A DNA stretch of 64,000 nt, from NCBI RefSeq assembly GCF_001418105.1, contig NZ_LIQI01000022.1, forward strand, positions 186,001 through 250,000, in the 5' to 3' direction. Under the pieces are notes generated by a model that saw only the letters and a list, made by a program, of their open reading frames with translations, had not been told where the DNA came from and made no database searches. The stretch comes from Lacinutrix himadriensis. GTDB taxonomy: Bacteria > Bacteroidota > Bacteroidia > Flavobacteriales > Flavobacteriaceae. The position numbers and the translations under genes were made by a program. Below are positions 27,959 to 36,675 of this stretch, one piece after another (within the stretch, counting starts at the first letter, position 1; each line of letters opens with the position of its first letter).

Positions 27959-28675
27959 TTATTCGGTTACGTTTTTTAAATCGTTGGCTCTTCTGGTTTC
28001 GGAGTTAAAGTTTCCTTTTCGTTTTTGTCTGTATTCTGTAAAAAGGATTCTTACATCTTCACTCATTTTATTTTTCAACTCAGCAACTTCAATACAATCG
28101 TAGGATTTCATTTGATATGCTGGCTTGTCCTTTTGCTTTTCGCTATCGGATCTATCGTCTATTCTTCCTCTTAGATTTAATTCCTTATCAATAATAACTA
28201 CATCATCTGTAGCTAGATTTGCATCTAGATCTTTGATTAAATGCAAGCTATTATATAGTTTTTGAATTTCTTTATCGGAAGCCGAAACGTATTTCCAATA
28301 TTCTAAATATTCGTATTTACTCAGTTCACTTTTTAGTTGTTTCACTTCCGCTTTAGCGCTATCGGGAACTACCATAACAATCTGAAACTTTTTAAAACCT
28401 TTAAACTTATCGTACATCAACTCTTTCAAGTTAGACATTGCAGTAAGTTTATCTATTGGATTGTTTCCTAGAAACCCTAAAATAGTGATATGGTCTTTAA
28501 GTAAGATACTTTCGTTTTCTGTGGAAGTAAAAGAAGTAATGTCTAAAACATTTTCTTCAAGAATATCTAAAGCAATATAATTGTGTTTTGCAGGATATAA
28601 AAACAGGAGAAATACTACTGGAAGGAAGAATAAAATTCCAAGAATTACATTTCTTTTAATCAGTTTTTTGTTCAT
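27959..28675 (-). CDS. Membrane-anchored protein of unknown function, oxidase locus (thioredoxin-like fold possible)
   Basis: A 238-aa protein with one N-terminal membrane helix (about 10-27) and a soluble domain containing ESILLKDHITILGFLGN near residue 55 and DDVVIIDKELNLRGRIDDR near 160. The order of these segments resembles the SCO/thioredoxin core, but the CxxxC copper motif is absent, so it cannot be a normal SCO protein. It lies between the cox4 gene and SCO and is common in flavobacterial oxidase loci as an uncharacterised protein. I infer a part in oxidase assembly. Confidence 0.65.
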   Translation of the reverse strand: MNKKLIKRNVILGILFFLPVVFLLFLYPAKHNYIALDILEENVLDITSFTSTENESILLKDHITILGFLGNNPIDKLTAMSNLKELMYDKFKGFKKFQIVMVVPDSAKAEVKQLKSELSKYEYLEYWKYVSASDKEIQKLYNSLHLIKDLDANLATDDVVIIDKELNLRGRIDDRSDSEKQKDKPAYQMKSYDCIEVAELKNKMSEDVRILFTEYRQKRKGNFNSETRRANDLKNVTE

Positions 28676-28690
28676 AGTACAAAAATAAAA

Positions 28691-28720
28691 AAAGACGGTT
28701 TAATAACCGCCTTTTATATA
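28691..28720 (-). terminator. Terminator-like hairpin after cox4
   Basis: A 10-bp stem with one G-U pair (28691-28700 with 28705-28714). On the minus strand it is followed by a T-rich run, just downstream of the cox4 stop. It may attenuate reading into the accessory genes. Confidence 0.65.
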
Positions 28721-28743
28721 TAATTTAACTGAAAAATTATGTT

Positions 28744-29124
28744 TTAAAAATCATTTTTAATAAAACCTGAAGCATATACAGATTCTATATAACCCCCTTC
28801 TTGTAAAAGAATAAATACAAGATATAATATTAAGAACACTGCTGTCCATACTACCATACGTCTTAAAGCTTTTACTTCATCACGCATGTGCATGAAATCC
28901 CAAGTAATGTAATATGCTTTTACAATGGTTAAGATGATGAATATCCAGTTTAAGATTTTCATCCCTAAAAACTTACCCATTAAAGCTTCTGGTTTAGCAA
29001 TACCTAATGCTACTTCAATTATAGTAACAAAAGTTAAGAATGCTAAAACACCCCAGATTTTTGCTGTATTGGATTTAAATTTAACTAAACCTCTAAATAT
29101 TTCTAATTTATGTTCGTGTGCCAT
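28744..29124 (-). CDS. Cytochrome c oxidase subunit IV family protein
   Basis: A 126-aa membrane protein with three helices (about 25-42, 52-70 and 90-110) and the pattern TIVKAYYITWDFMHMRDEVKALR typical of the prokaryotic COX4 family. This small accessory subunit stabilises the haem-copper oxidase core. It follows the two cox3 genes on the same strand. Confidence 0.9.
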   Translation of the reverse strand: MAHEHKLEIFRGLVKFKSNTAKIWGVLAFLTFVTIIEVALGIAKPEALMGKFLGMKILNWIFIILTIVKAYYITWDFMHMRDEVKALRRMVVWTAVFLILYLVFILLQEGGYIESVYASGFIKNDF

Positions 29125-29140
29125 TCTATGTGTTTTTTAG

Positions 29141-29163
29141 ATTTCCTTCTTCCAGGAAATGAA
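29141..29163. repeat. Dispersed intergenic hairpin repeat, TTCCT type
   Basis: ATTTCCT (29141-29147) and AGGAAAT (29154-29160) form a 7-bp stem, preceded by AG and followed by GA. This is the same AGATTTC...GAAATGA frame as the other elements, in the cox3-cox4 gap. Confidence 0.5.
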
Positions 29164-29181
29164 AAATAAATTTTTAATTAA

Positions 29182-30159
29182 TTAAACTAGGTAGAAGAAA
29201 GTAAATACAAATACCCAAACTAAATCTACAAAGTGCCAGTAAAGTCCAACTTTCTCAACCATTTCGTAACTTTTACGTCTTTCATAAGTTCCTAAAATAA
29301 CATTAAAGAATATAATGATATTAAGTACCACTCCAGAAAATACGTGAAAACCGTGAAAACCTGTGATAAAGAAAAAGAAGTCAGCAAACAATGGAGAACC
29401 GTATTCATTTACATGAAGGTTTGCTCCTTGCACAAATAATCTTCCATTTTCTTTTAGTTGTTTAATAGACTCTTCTCTAGATAAGACTGTCTTTTCACCT
29501 TCTGCGTTAATAATTTGAGTTCTTACTAACACATCTGGATGTGCAGCTAAACCATTATTTATTTCCGTCATTGTATATGTTGGTAAAGCACCTTCATCTA
29601 CAAACCATAAACCGTTTTTGCTTTCGTGTTGTGTTCTTGTTCCTGTTTCCACTTTTGCGAAATCTGCTACAGCAACACGGTGTCCTTCTGCATCCACAAA
29701 CTGTAAAATGTTTCCACCTTTAGTTTGTACCGCTCCAAACTCCCCTTTAATAAAAGTATTCCATTCCCAAGCTTGAGAACCTACGAATATAATACCACCA
29801 ATTACAGTTAAAAACATGTAAATAGTAACTTTTGCTTTATTCATATGGTGACCTGCATCTACGGCAAGTACCATGGTTACAGACGACATAATAAGTACAA
29901 ATGTCATAAATGCAACATAATACATTGGTGCTTCTACACCATGTAAGAAAGGAAAGTGAGTAAACACTTCATCGGCAATTGGCCAAGAATCAATAAATTT
30001 AAATCTTGAGAAGCCATAGGCTGCTAAAAACGCTGAGAAGGTTAATGCATCGGAAACGATGAAAAACCACATCATCATCTTTCCATAACTTGCTGTTAGA
30101 GGTTTGTTCCCTCCACCCCAAGTTTTACCTTCTGTTCCAGTAGCTACTGTAGTATTCAT
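29182..30159 (-). CDS. Cytochrome c oxidase subunit III with large periplasmic/loop insertion
   Basis: A 325-aa subunit III. Conserved membrane helices are present at both ends (MMWFFIVSDALTFSAFLAAYG near residue 28, GFHGFHVFSGVVLN near 268, and the WHFVDLVWVFVFTFFYLV ending). Between them, about 110 hydrophilic residues (about 140-250) are inserted compared with a compact subunit III, rich in Glu, Lys and Gly. It follows a compact cox3 gene, so this operon encodes two subunit III homologues. Confidence 0.9.
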   Translation of the reverse strand: MNTTVATGTEGKTWGGGNKPLTASYGKMMMWFFIVSDALTFSAFLAAYGFSRFKFIDSWPIADEVFTHFPFLHGVEAPMYYVAFMTFVLIMSSVTMVLAVDAGHHMNKAKVTIYMFLTVIGGIIFVGSQAWEWNTFIKGEFGAVQTKGGNILQFVDAEGHRVAVADFAKVETGTRTQHESKNGLWFVDEGALPTYTMTEINNGLAAHPDVLVRTQIINAEGEKTVLSREESIKQLKENGRLFVQGANLHVNEYGSPLFADFFFFITGFHGFHVFSGVVLNIIIFFNVILGTYERRKSYEMVEKVGLYWHFVDLVWVFVFTFFYLV

Positions 30160-30296
30160 ATAATTGGTTTAGTTATTAAAGTTGCACAAAAATAATCATT
30201 TTATTTTTCTAACGAAACATACAACACTAAATTTTAAAAGACTCTAAGTAAGCTTTAGCTAATACGCTAAAAAAGAACCTTAAAAAAGCGTTAAAA

Positions 30297-30878
30297 TTAT
30301 CTCACGAAATATAAAAACAAAAAGAGATATACCCAAAGTATATCAATAAAATGCCAAAAGGTTGCAGCTAGCTCGAAGCCTAGCATATTTGTAGCATTAT
30401 ACTTTTGTTTAAAATGATTATAAATTACCACTAACAGGCAAAACATACCAACAATAACGTGCAAAATATGCACCATTGCGATTAAATAAATATAAGACAT
30501 AGTAACATTACTAGTTGGACCAGTAAAATTATACCCTAAATCTATGATTTGCTGAAAGCCTTGAAATTGATTAATTATGAAAACAACACCTAAAACTAAA
30601 GTGGTTAATAACCATATAGTAGTTTGTTGTCTATTATTGTTTTTTAAAGCACGTTTTGCTAAAATAAATGTGATGCTACTTATTATAATTACAATAGTAC
30701 TAATTATAAAAGCGTTTGGTAACACAAAGTCTTTTAACCAATCTGGTCTAGCACTACTTACTACAAAAGCACTTGTCCATCCTGCAAAAGACATCACTAA
30801 TGAAATTATACCAAACCAAAGCATCATCTTTTTTGCTCTGCCGTGTTTTTCTTGTAAAGTACCTTGAGTAAAATCCAT
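30297..30878 (-). CDS. Cytochrome c oxidase subunit III (compact)
   Basis: A 193-aa membrane protein with five helices. It carries KKMMLWFGIISLVMSFAGW near residue 16 and ends with the subunit III pattern FWHFIDILWVYLFLFLYF. Subunit III supports proton uptake and stability of the oxidase core. It starts two bases after the ctaB stop and is cotranscribed with it. The 137-bp gap to the second cox3 gene is AT-rich without clear structure. Confidence 0.9.
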   Translation of the reverse strand: MDFTQGTLQEKHGRAKKMMLWFGIISLVMSFAGWTSAFVVSSARPDWLKDFVLPNAFIISTIVIIISSITFILAKRALKNNNRQQTTIWLLTTLVLGVVFIINQFQGFQQIIDLGYNFTGPTSNVTMSYIYLIAMVHILHVIVGMFCLLVVIYNHFKQKYNATNMLGFELAATFWHFIDILWVYLFLFLYFVR

Positions 30879-30880
30879 TA

Positions 30881-31801
30881 TTAACGTATAAATTTATCTA
30901 ATACATATACTATTTGTAGCAATGTAATATAAGAAACACTAGCAAGCATTAATGTTTTTGCTGCTTGTGTTGTCATTTTTTTAAATAATTGTAAAGCAAA
31001 ATAAAGCAATCCTAAACCTAAAAGCCCCACTATAATTGCCGAAATTGGGGTTAGGTATAATTTTCCTGTAAAACCAAATGCTGGAATTAGCGAAGCTAAA
31101 ACTGTCCATACGGTATATACAATGGTTTGTACTGCTGTACCTTTATCTCTCTTTCTTGTAGGTAACATAAAGAAACCTCCTTTTTCATAATCGTCGTATA
31201 AAAACCAGCCAATAGCCCAAAAATGGGGGAATTGCCAGAAAAACTGTATGGCGAATAAGGTTCCTGGTTCGATACCAAAATCATTTGTTGCCGCAACCCA
31301 ACCTAACATAAATGGAATTGCTCCCGGAATAGCACCTACAAACACAGATAATGGTGTTTTTGTTTTTAACGGTGTATACACACAAGCATATAAAAATATA
31401 GAAATCGCTCCAAACATAGCTGTTTGCGGATTTATGATATATAAAATAACGATTCCTAAAATGGTAAAAACAGAAGCAATAGCAAAGGCAGTATTTACAG
31501 ACATACGTCCTGCAGCAACTGGTCTGTCTTTGGTTCTATCCATTAAAGCATCTAGATCTTTCTCTATAATTTGATTGAACGCATTAGATGCACCAACCAT
31601 AAAATAACCTCCAAAGGCCAATAAAATAAGGGTTTTATAATTCACGATATCTACACCTAACAGGTAACCTGCAAGCGAAGAAAACACGACACTTAATGCC
31701 AAGCGCATTTTAGTAATTTCTTTAAAATCTGAAATTATGCTATGTTGTACTGTAGATGTGGCTGTTGTACTCAAATAAAACGCTTTGTTTTGCGAGTGCA
31801 A
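30881..31801 (-). CDS. ctaB: Protoheme IX farnesyltransferase (haem O synthase)
   Basis: An inner-membrane prenyltransferase that adds a farnesyl group to haem B to make haem O, the precursor of haem A for the oxidase. The aspartate-rich motif NAFNQIIEKDLDALMDRTKDRP is near residue 74, the second conserved segment FWQFPHFWAIGWFLYDDYEKGGF is near 188, and there are about nine membrane helices. The length of 306 aa is typical. It is the first gene of the oxidase accessory operon. Confidence 0.95.
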   Translation of the reverse strand: MHSQNKAFYLSTTATSTVQHSIISDFKEITKMRLALSVVFSSLAGYLLGVDIVNYKTLILLAFGGYFMVGASNAFNQIIEKDLDALMDRTKDRPVAAGRMSVNTAFAIASVFTILGIVILYIINPQTAMFGAISIFLYACVYTPLKTKTPLSVFVGAIPGAIPFMLGWVAATNDFGIEPGTLFAIQFFWQFPHFWAIGWFLYDDYEKGGFFMLPTRKRDKGTAVQTIVYTVWTVLASLIPAFGFTGKLYLTPISAIIVGLLGLGLLYFALQLFKKMTTQAAKTLMLASVSYITLLQIVYVLDKFIR

Positions 31802-31831
31802 AGATACTTTATAAAACGATATTTAAAAAGA

Positions 31832-31862
31832 AAAAACCACAAGGTTTTAGTTTGTGGTTTTT
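31832..31862 (-). terminator. Terminator after the remB-like gene
   Basis: An 11-bp stem (31832-31842 with 31852-31862, AAAAACCACAA/TTGTGGTTTTT). On the minus strand it is followed by a T-rich run. It lies between the remB-like stop and the ctaB start. Confidence 0.75.
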
Positions 31863-31912
31863 AGAGTTACTGGATGTTGTTTAAATTATATGTTTTTGAA
31901 AGAGTATTCTAT

Positions 31913-31937
31913 AGATTCCTTCTTTCGAAGGAATTGT
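31913..31937. repeat. Dispersed intergenic hairpin repeat, CCTTC type
   Basis: ATTCCTTC (31915-31922), loop TTTC, then GAAGGAAT (31927-31934): a perfect 8-bp stem preceded by AG, with the same architecture as the other elements. It directly abuts the 3' end of the remB-like gene. Confidence 0.6.
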
Positions 31938-34039
31938 CTACAAATCAAAATACCAGTTAAACAAGTCGGTTCGAATCCCGAAATTAAACCAAACGGTATT
32001 ATTTTTAAAGGTAGTGGCTGTTTGTGCTTCCGGATTAAAATCTCTAACACTTATATCTGCAAATATTTTTAGATTGGTAGCAGGATTAATTAGATAGCCA
32101 GCTTGCAGGTTGGAATAAAACGTTGTGGTTTTATTTCCTTGTCCTACTGTAATCCCTGTATTTCCTGGTCTATCGTTATAGCTTTGGTAAATATTATTTC
32201 CATAACTAATAGTGTTATCAAAATCTAAACCTCTAGCTCCTAGATTTATTTTTGCATTTGCAAACCAGCGTTTATAGTGGTAACGACCAATTAAAACCAA
32301 CTCACTAAAATTGGCTCCCCAAAGATGCGCCATTGACTGGTTATTATGTCCGTAATTTAAAAAAGTACTGTTGTGCGAATAGGTATATGGACGCACTCTA
32401 TTATATTCTGCTTGTAACATCAGGTTGTCTACTTTAAAAGCATTGTAATACTTTAGACCTAATTGATACCCAAATTTGTTTTTCCAACTTTTTTCTCCTC
32501 CTGTAATATCACTCAAAGAAAACTCATCTAACACAAACTGACTGTATGCATTGATGTTATCGTTAATTTTATATTTAGCCGACAAACCCATTATTGCATT
32601 TCCTGCGTCTTGTCCAGTTTCAAATTCGATAGCACGATAAAATATAATTGGGTTGATGTAATTTATATCAAAACCTCTGTTTTGCGATTTTGCCCAAACA
32701 ATAGATTCGAAAAAACCAACATTTAATCGCTTTGTGGCATTCCAGCTTAAAAAATGTGTTGCCATGTATTTACTTAAATAAGCACCTTCTGCATCTGTAC
32801 CTGCTGGTGTAACATCTTTTAACCACATCCAAGTATTGGTGTACTTTATCTTCCAGAACTTGGTATTGATCTTTAAAAACGGGGAAGGACTAGCAACATC
32901 ACTTAAAAATAAGGAACGGTACCCATCACCAATAAAGTTTTTACCATGACCAAATTGTACGTTTAAAAAATCGGTAGGTGAATAGGATAAATATGCTTCA
33001 GCAACCGGATAATCATAAGAATCATCTTTAAATCGTTTTGCAATTCCTCTTCCCGGAATTATAGCAACCTCATCCGAAGCTTTTATAGATTCCGCATATT
33101 GGTTATAGTATTGCGCAAAGCGTCCTTGACTTTCAAAAACCGAAGCATAGAAACTAAATTTCTTCCCTAATCCTCCTTGAATATTAATTCCTCTTGTATT
33201 ATTATAGGTAGAACTAAAATCGGCGTCGGTATCTTTACCAACTTCAAAATCAAAAATAGGATCTATAGTAAACCAGTAGTTTTCTGCTTGATAACGCACA
33301 AGATGTTCGTTCCATAATTTTCTAGACACTAAGGTTTCTTTTCCTTTTGTTAAAGCTTCTTTTTCTGCTTTAAAATCGTAATATTTAGAAACGTCTTCAT
33401 ATACAAATGGCTTAGATGCAGTATGGCTATTTGTACCTACTAGATTGATATTTCTATCAAATTTAGCATATCCACTATGTGTAAAAGGGATATTTAACTG
33501 ACTCGTATATTCTTTGTTTGTGTATGGAACCAGCTTTTTATTAACGCTATCGTATTCGGTTTTAATAGCATCTTCTATAGACATTTTATCTTCTTCTTTT
33601 GTAAGACTTTTAGAGGCAAGACTCTTGGTTGCCACCGCTTGGTTTACAATAGGAATTTGAATAGGAATAGAATACTGCTTAAACGTTGGTTTCCCATTAT
33701 AGGTTCCTGGTTTAATTTTTGGCAATGCATCAAAAACACGAGTTGCTTCGTCTTTTAATTCATCATACATGGCATCTACGTAAATAACACGAAAAGCTCC
33801 TTCCTTATCTACTTCAAAAGTACGACAACTTCTCCGCTATACTTTTCTTCGGAAACGACTTCTGGTGTTTTAAAGGTATTGTAAATATGATTTAACACGT
33901 TCGCATCAAAACAATTTTGAAGGCTTTCTATTTCTGAAGCTTCGCAATTAGGAAAAACGGGAGGCTTTTCGAAAAAAGAATCTTCTTGTGAAAAGGTAAC
34001 GTATGGAATAAGAAGAAGTAAAAAGATGAATTTCTTCAT
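31938..34039 (-). pseudogene. remB: Gliding motility RemB-like outer-membrane protein, split by a frameshift
   Basis: Two open frames join into one protein. From 34039, 76 residues begin with a signal peptide (ending TFSQ) and a TonB-C-terminal-like start (PPVFPNCE...QNCFD), and stop at 33809. Bases just downstream in the next frame read TFEVDKEGAFRVIYVDAMYD and run into the 610-aa frame ending at 31938. Adding one A near 33815-33823 (GTACT to GTAACT) restores about 700 aa: signal peptide, TonB_C-like domain (about 30-135), then an outer-membrane barrel-like region. RemB is a flavobacterial gliding protein. The name is a family-level call. Confidence 0.82.
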
Positions 34040-34105
34040 AGTGTGTTTTGCTGTTTTTAATAAAGTGGTAAGATACTATTTTTTTATAATCCGTTAAATT
34101 AAAAA

Positions 34106-34137
34106 AAAGTCGTTAATAATTACTTATTAACGACTTT
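34106..34137 (-). terminator. Terminator after the 264-aa tonB gene
   Basis: A perfect 14-bp stem (34106-34119 with 34124-34137, core GTCGTTAATAA/TTATTAACGAC) with a T run on the minus strand. Confidence 0.85.
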
Positions 34138-34166
34138 GATTTAAAACGAATATGATTTATTCCCTA

Positions 34167-34961
34167 TTAATTCACATTAAAAATAATAGGTTGTGAATAC
34201 ACCACAGACACATTTTTATTATGTTGTTTTCCTGGCTTCATTTTTGGCAATTTACCTATTACCTCTTCTGCCTCTAGTTTTAATTCTTTGTATTTTGTAA
34301 TTGCAGTAACTTCTGTTATTTCACCATTTTGGTCGATTTTAAAAGCTACGTTAATTCTTTGTCTACCAGACAAGCCTAATTCACTAGCGATATCTGTGTC
34401 AAATTTTTTCTGAATATGTTTTGCTATTTTCTTTGACATACATGCTTTGCGGGCGTCATTGGTTGTTGCTTTTTCACAACCCGGAAACACAGGAACTTCT
34501 TCTACCTTAGCAAATGGAAGGGTTACTTCTTCTGGAACTTTTTCTAAACCTGTAAAATCTGGTTCGCTTGGTAACACATTTGTTGTTTCAGGTTCTGTAA
34601 TCATTCCTGCTGTTTCTTTAGCTATAACATCATCATCCTCTACAACTTTTACTTTATCCACAAACTTAGGCTCCTCTTTCTTAGGCGTTTCTTTTACCTC
34701 TTTAACAGGTTCTTCAAAAATCTTAAAGGTATCTGGAACATAATCTACGGGTAAATCATCTACCCAAGCGACTTCTGGCGTGTAGGTTTTGCTAGCAAAC
34801 TCCATTTCTAAAAGTCCGTAGCTAAATAGCAAACATACAATTAAGCCTATTTGAAAGTAAATAGTTGCGTTTTTTTGTAAATTTGCATCATGCTTTTGTG
34901 ATTTTTTTACGTTTTCCTCTTTTTGGTCATTGAGGTCGTAAGAATTCTTTAAGTTTCTCAT
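34167..34961 (-). CDS. Energy transducer TonB
   Basis: A 264-aa protein. A short basic cytosolic start is followed by one membrane helix (about 33-52), an acidic/Pro-containing periplasmic linker with a KEEPKFVDKVKVVEDDD stretch, and a TonB C-terminal domain from about 155 (VFPGCE...ACMSKKIAKHI, ending VYSQPIIFNVN). TonB passes proton-motive energy from ExbBD to outer-membrane receptors. No exbB/exbD lies here. It shares the VFPGCE-x-C pattern with the next tonB and with the RemB-like protein. Confidence 0.93.
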   Translation of the reverse strand: MRNLKNSYDLNDQKEENVKKSQKHDANLQKNATIYFQIGLIVCLLFSYGLLEMEFASKTYTPEVAWVDDLPVDYVPDTFKIFEEPVKEVKETPKKEEPKFVDKVKVVEDDDVIAKETAGMITEPETTNVLPSEPDFTGLEKVPEEVTLPFAKVEEVPVFPGCEKATTNDARKACMSKKIAKHIQKKFDTDIASELGLSGRQRINVAFKIDQNGEITEVTAITKYKELKLEAEEVIGKLPKMKPGKQHNKNVSVVYSQPIIFNVN

Positions 34962-35020
34962 AATATCAAAGGTTTTAATGTTAATATTATGACAAAATCA
35001 CAATAAGCATACCAAAAAAG

Positions 35021-35052
35021 AAATCCCGTTACATTAATTTGTAACGGGATTT
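35021..35052 (-). terminator. Terminator after the 242-aa tonB gene
   Basis: A 12-bp stem (35021-35032 with 35041-35052, AAATCCCGTTAC/GTAACGGGATTT), followed on the minus strand by a T-rich run, downstream of the tonB stop at 35079. Confidence 0.8.
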
Positions 35053-35078
35053 TAATATTATGTAAAAAGAAATTCTTT

Positions 35079-35807
35079 TTAGTCTTGTACTTGGAATGAG
35101 ATTGGAAAACCGTAAGGTACTGTTACCGCTTTACCACGTTGCATACCTGGCTTCATTTTAGGTAATTGACTTACCACTTTTACAGCTTCTTGCTCTAATT
35201 TTGGATGTGGAGCTCTTGCTCTTACACCAACAACGTTTCCGTTTTTATCTACTTTAAATTGAATGCTGATTCTGTGCTTCCCTGCATTTAATCCTAAATC
35301 TTGTGCTAAGTCTGTGTTGAATTTTTTATTTACAAACTTGCTGATTTTTTCAGACATACATTTTTTTCTTGCATTGTTATTCGCTTCCTTTTCGCATCCT
35401 GGAAAAACAGGTACGTTTTCAATAACTGCAAAAGGAACTTCAATATCTTCCTCTACTTCTTCAACTTCTTCTACTTCTTCAACCTCAACAATTTCTTCTT
35501 CTTGATCTGTTTCTGTAGATTCTATAACCGTTTCTTCTACCTCTACCTCATCTTCAACAACCTCAATAACTTCTGGTGCTGCAGGTGGTGGTGGTGGTGG
35601 TGGTGGTGTTTGTATTTGCTCTGTAATAGGCACTTCCTCGTCTAACTCTTCACCTAAATCTAATTGTCCGATATCAATAATAGACTTATCGTACGTTTTA
35701 TAATTAATTGCAAAATTTGTTAAAAATAACATTAGCGCTAAACCTACTAAAAAGTATAGACCACTGTTTCTACCAACGTTTGCTTTAGGATTTTTCTTGA
35801 GTTCCAT
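35079..35807 (-). CDS. Energy transducer TonB (proline- and Glu/Val-rich linker)
   Basis: A 242-aa TonB with a membrane helix at about 17-34, a run of nine prolines near residue 69 that would span the periplasm, and then a long Glu/Val repeat (about 85-130). The TonB_C domain begins VFPGCEKEANNNARKKCMSEKI and ends VPYGFPISFQVQD. It energises TonB-dependent outer-membrane receptors. It lies next to a second tonB and the RemB-like gene, each behind its own terminator, so they are separate transcription units. Confidence 0.94.
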   Translation of the reverse strand: MELKKNPKANVGRNSGLYFLVGLALMLFLTNFAINYKTYDKSIIDIGQLDLGEELDEEVPITEQIQTPPPPPPPPAAPEVIEVVEDEVEVEETVIESTETDQEEEIVEVEEVEEVEEVEEDIEVPFAVIENVPVFPGCEKEANNNARKKCMSEKISKFVNKKFNTDLAQDLGLNAGKHRISIQFKVDKNGNVVGVRARAPHPKLEQEAVKVVSQLPKMKPGMQRGKAVTVPYGFPISFQVQD

Positions 35808-35868
35808 GATTATATGTTTTTACTTGTTGCTAAAATAACCATTTATTTGGCAAATAAGCAAGGGTTTA

Positions 35869-36243
35869 TTATTTTTTAACTAGACTTTTTTTTAAGAGTA
35901 ATAAAATGATAATAGTTAGACTGACACCTAATGTATTGGCTAAAATATCATTATTATCTGCTACTCTTGTATTAGTTAACATACTTTGCATAGCCTCAAT
36001 AAGTATACCAAAAATTACAGAAACAATTGCTGAAACTAACAATCCTTTATTGTAAGACCATTTAAATTTATTATAAAATACTTGAAACCAAAACCACGCT
36101 AAAGCACTATATGCTATAAAGTGAAATATTTTATCTGTATTGGAATAATTAATTTCTGGTAAACCTGAAACATTGATAAGACTTAATACTGTTAAAGCTG
36201 CAGTATAAGACAAAGTAATAATTAACGCATATTTTTTAAGCAC
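35869..36243 (-). CDS. VanZ family membrane protein
   Basis: A 124-aa protein with four membrane helices and the VanZ-like core: [18 protein letters not shown] near residue 39 and [14 protein letters not shown]...[17 protein letters not shown] near 81. The conserved DxxhHhhxY and (E)xxQ...R..d..D..aN features are visible. The role in non-enterococcal bacteria is unknown. It overlaps gcvH by 8 bp, a gene order seen in Flavobacteria. Confidence 0.88.
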   Translation of the reverse strand: MLKKYALIITLSYTAALTVLSLINVSGLPEINYSNTDKIFHFIAYSALAWFWFQVFYNKFKWSYNKGLLVSAIVSVIFGILIEAMQSMLTNTRVADNNDILANTLGVSLTIIILLLLKKSLVKK

Positions 36244-36616
36244 CTACTAGTGTTTTATATTCTTCGGCAGACATCAAGTTTTCTACTTGTGATACATCTG
36301 AACATTTCATTTTTATCATCCAACCATCTCCATAAGGATCTGAATTTACTTTTTCTGGCTCATCTTCTAAAGCTTCGTTGAAATCTGTAATCTCTCCAGA
36401 TAATGGTAAAAACAAATCTGAAACAGTCTTTACTGCTTCCACGGTACCAAAAATTTCTTCGGCCTCTAATGTTTCGTCTACTGTTTCTACTTCTACATAA
36501 ACAATATCACCTAATTCGCTTTGTGCGAAGTCTGTAATACCTATTATAGCTACATCTCCTTCTATTTTGATCCACTCGTGATCTTTAGTATATTTTAATT
36601 CTGCTGGGATATTCAT
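36236..36616 (-). CDS. gcvH: Glycine cleavage system H protein
   Basis: A 126-aa lipoyl carrier that shuttles the aminomethyl group between the P, T and L proteins of glycine decarboxylation. The lipoylation site is Lys63 in [20 protein letters not shown]. The start [13 protein letters not shown] is typical. The gene lies between sprA and vanZ and is not with other gcv genes. It overlaps vanZ by 8 bp. Confidence 0.96.
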   Translation of the reverse strand: MNIPAELKYTKDHEWIKIEGDVAIIGITDFAQSELGDIVYVEVETVDETLEAEEIFGTVEAVKTVSDLFLPLSGEITDFNEALEDEPEKVNSDPYGDGWMIKMKCSDVSQVENLMSAEEYKTLVGA

Positions 36617-36675
36617 TTTATTTATAAATTATTGTTATTGGCAAATGTATTTAATTGTCTTTTAATTTTAAACTT

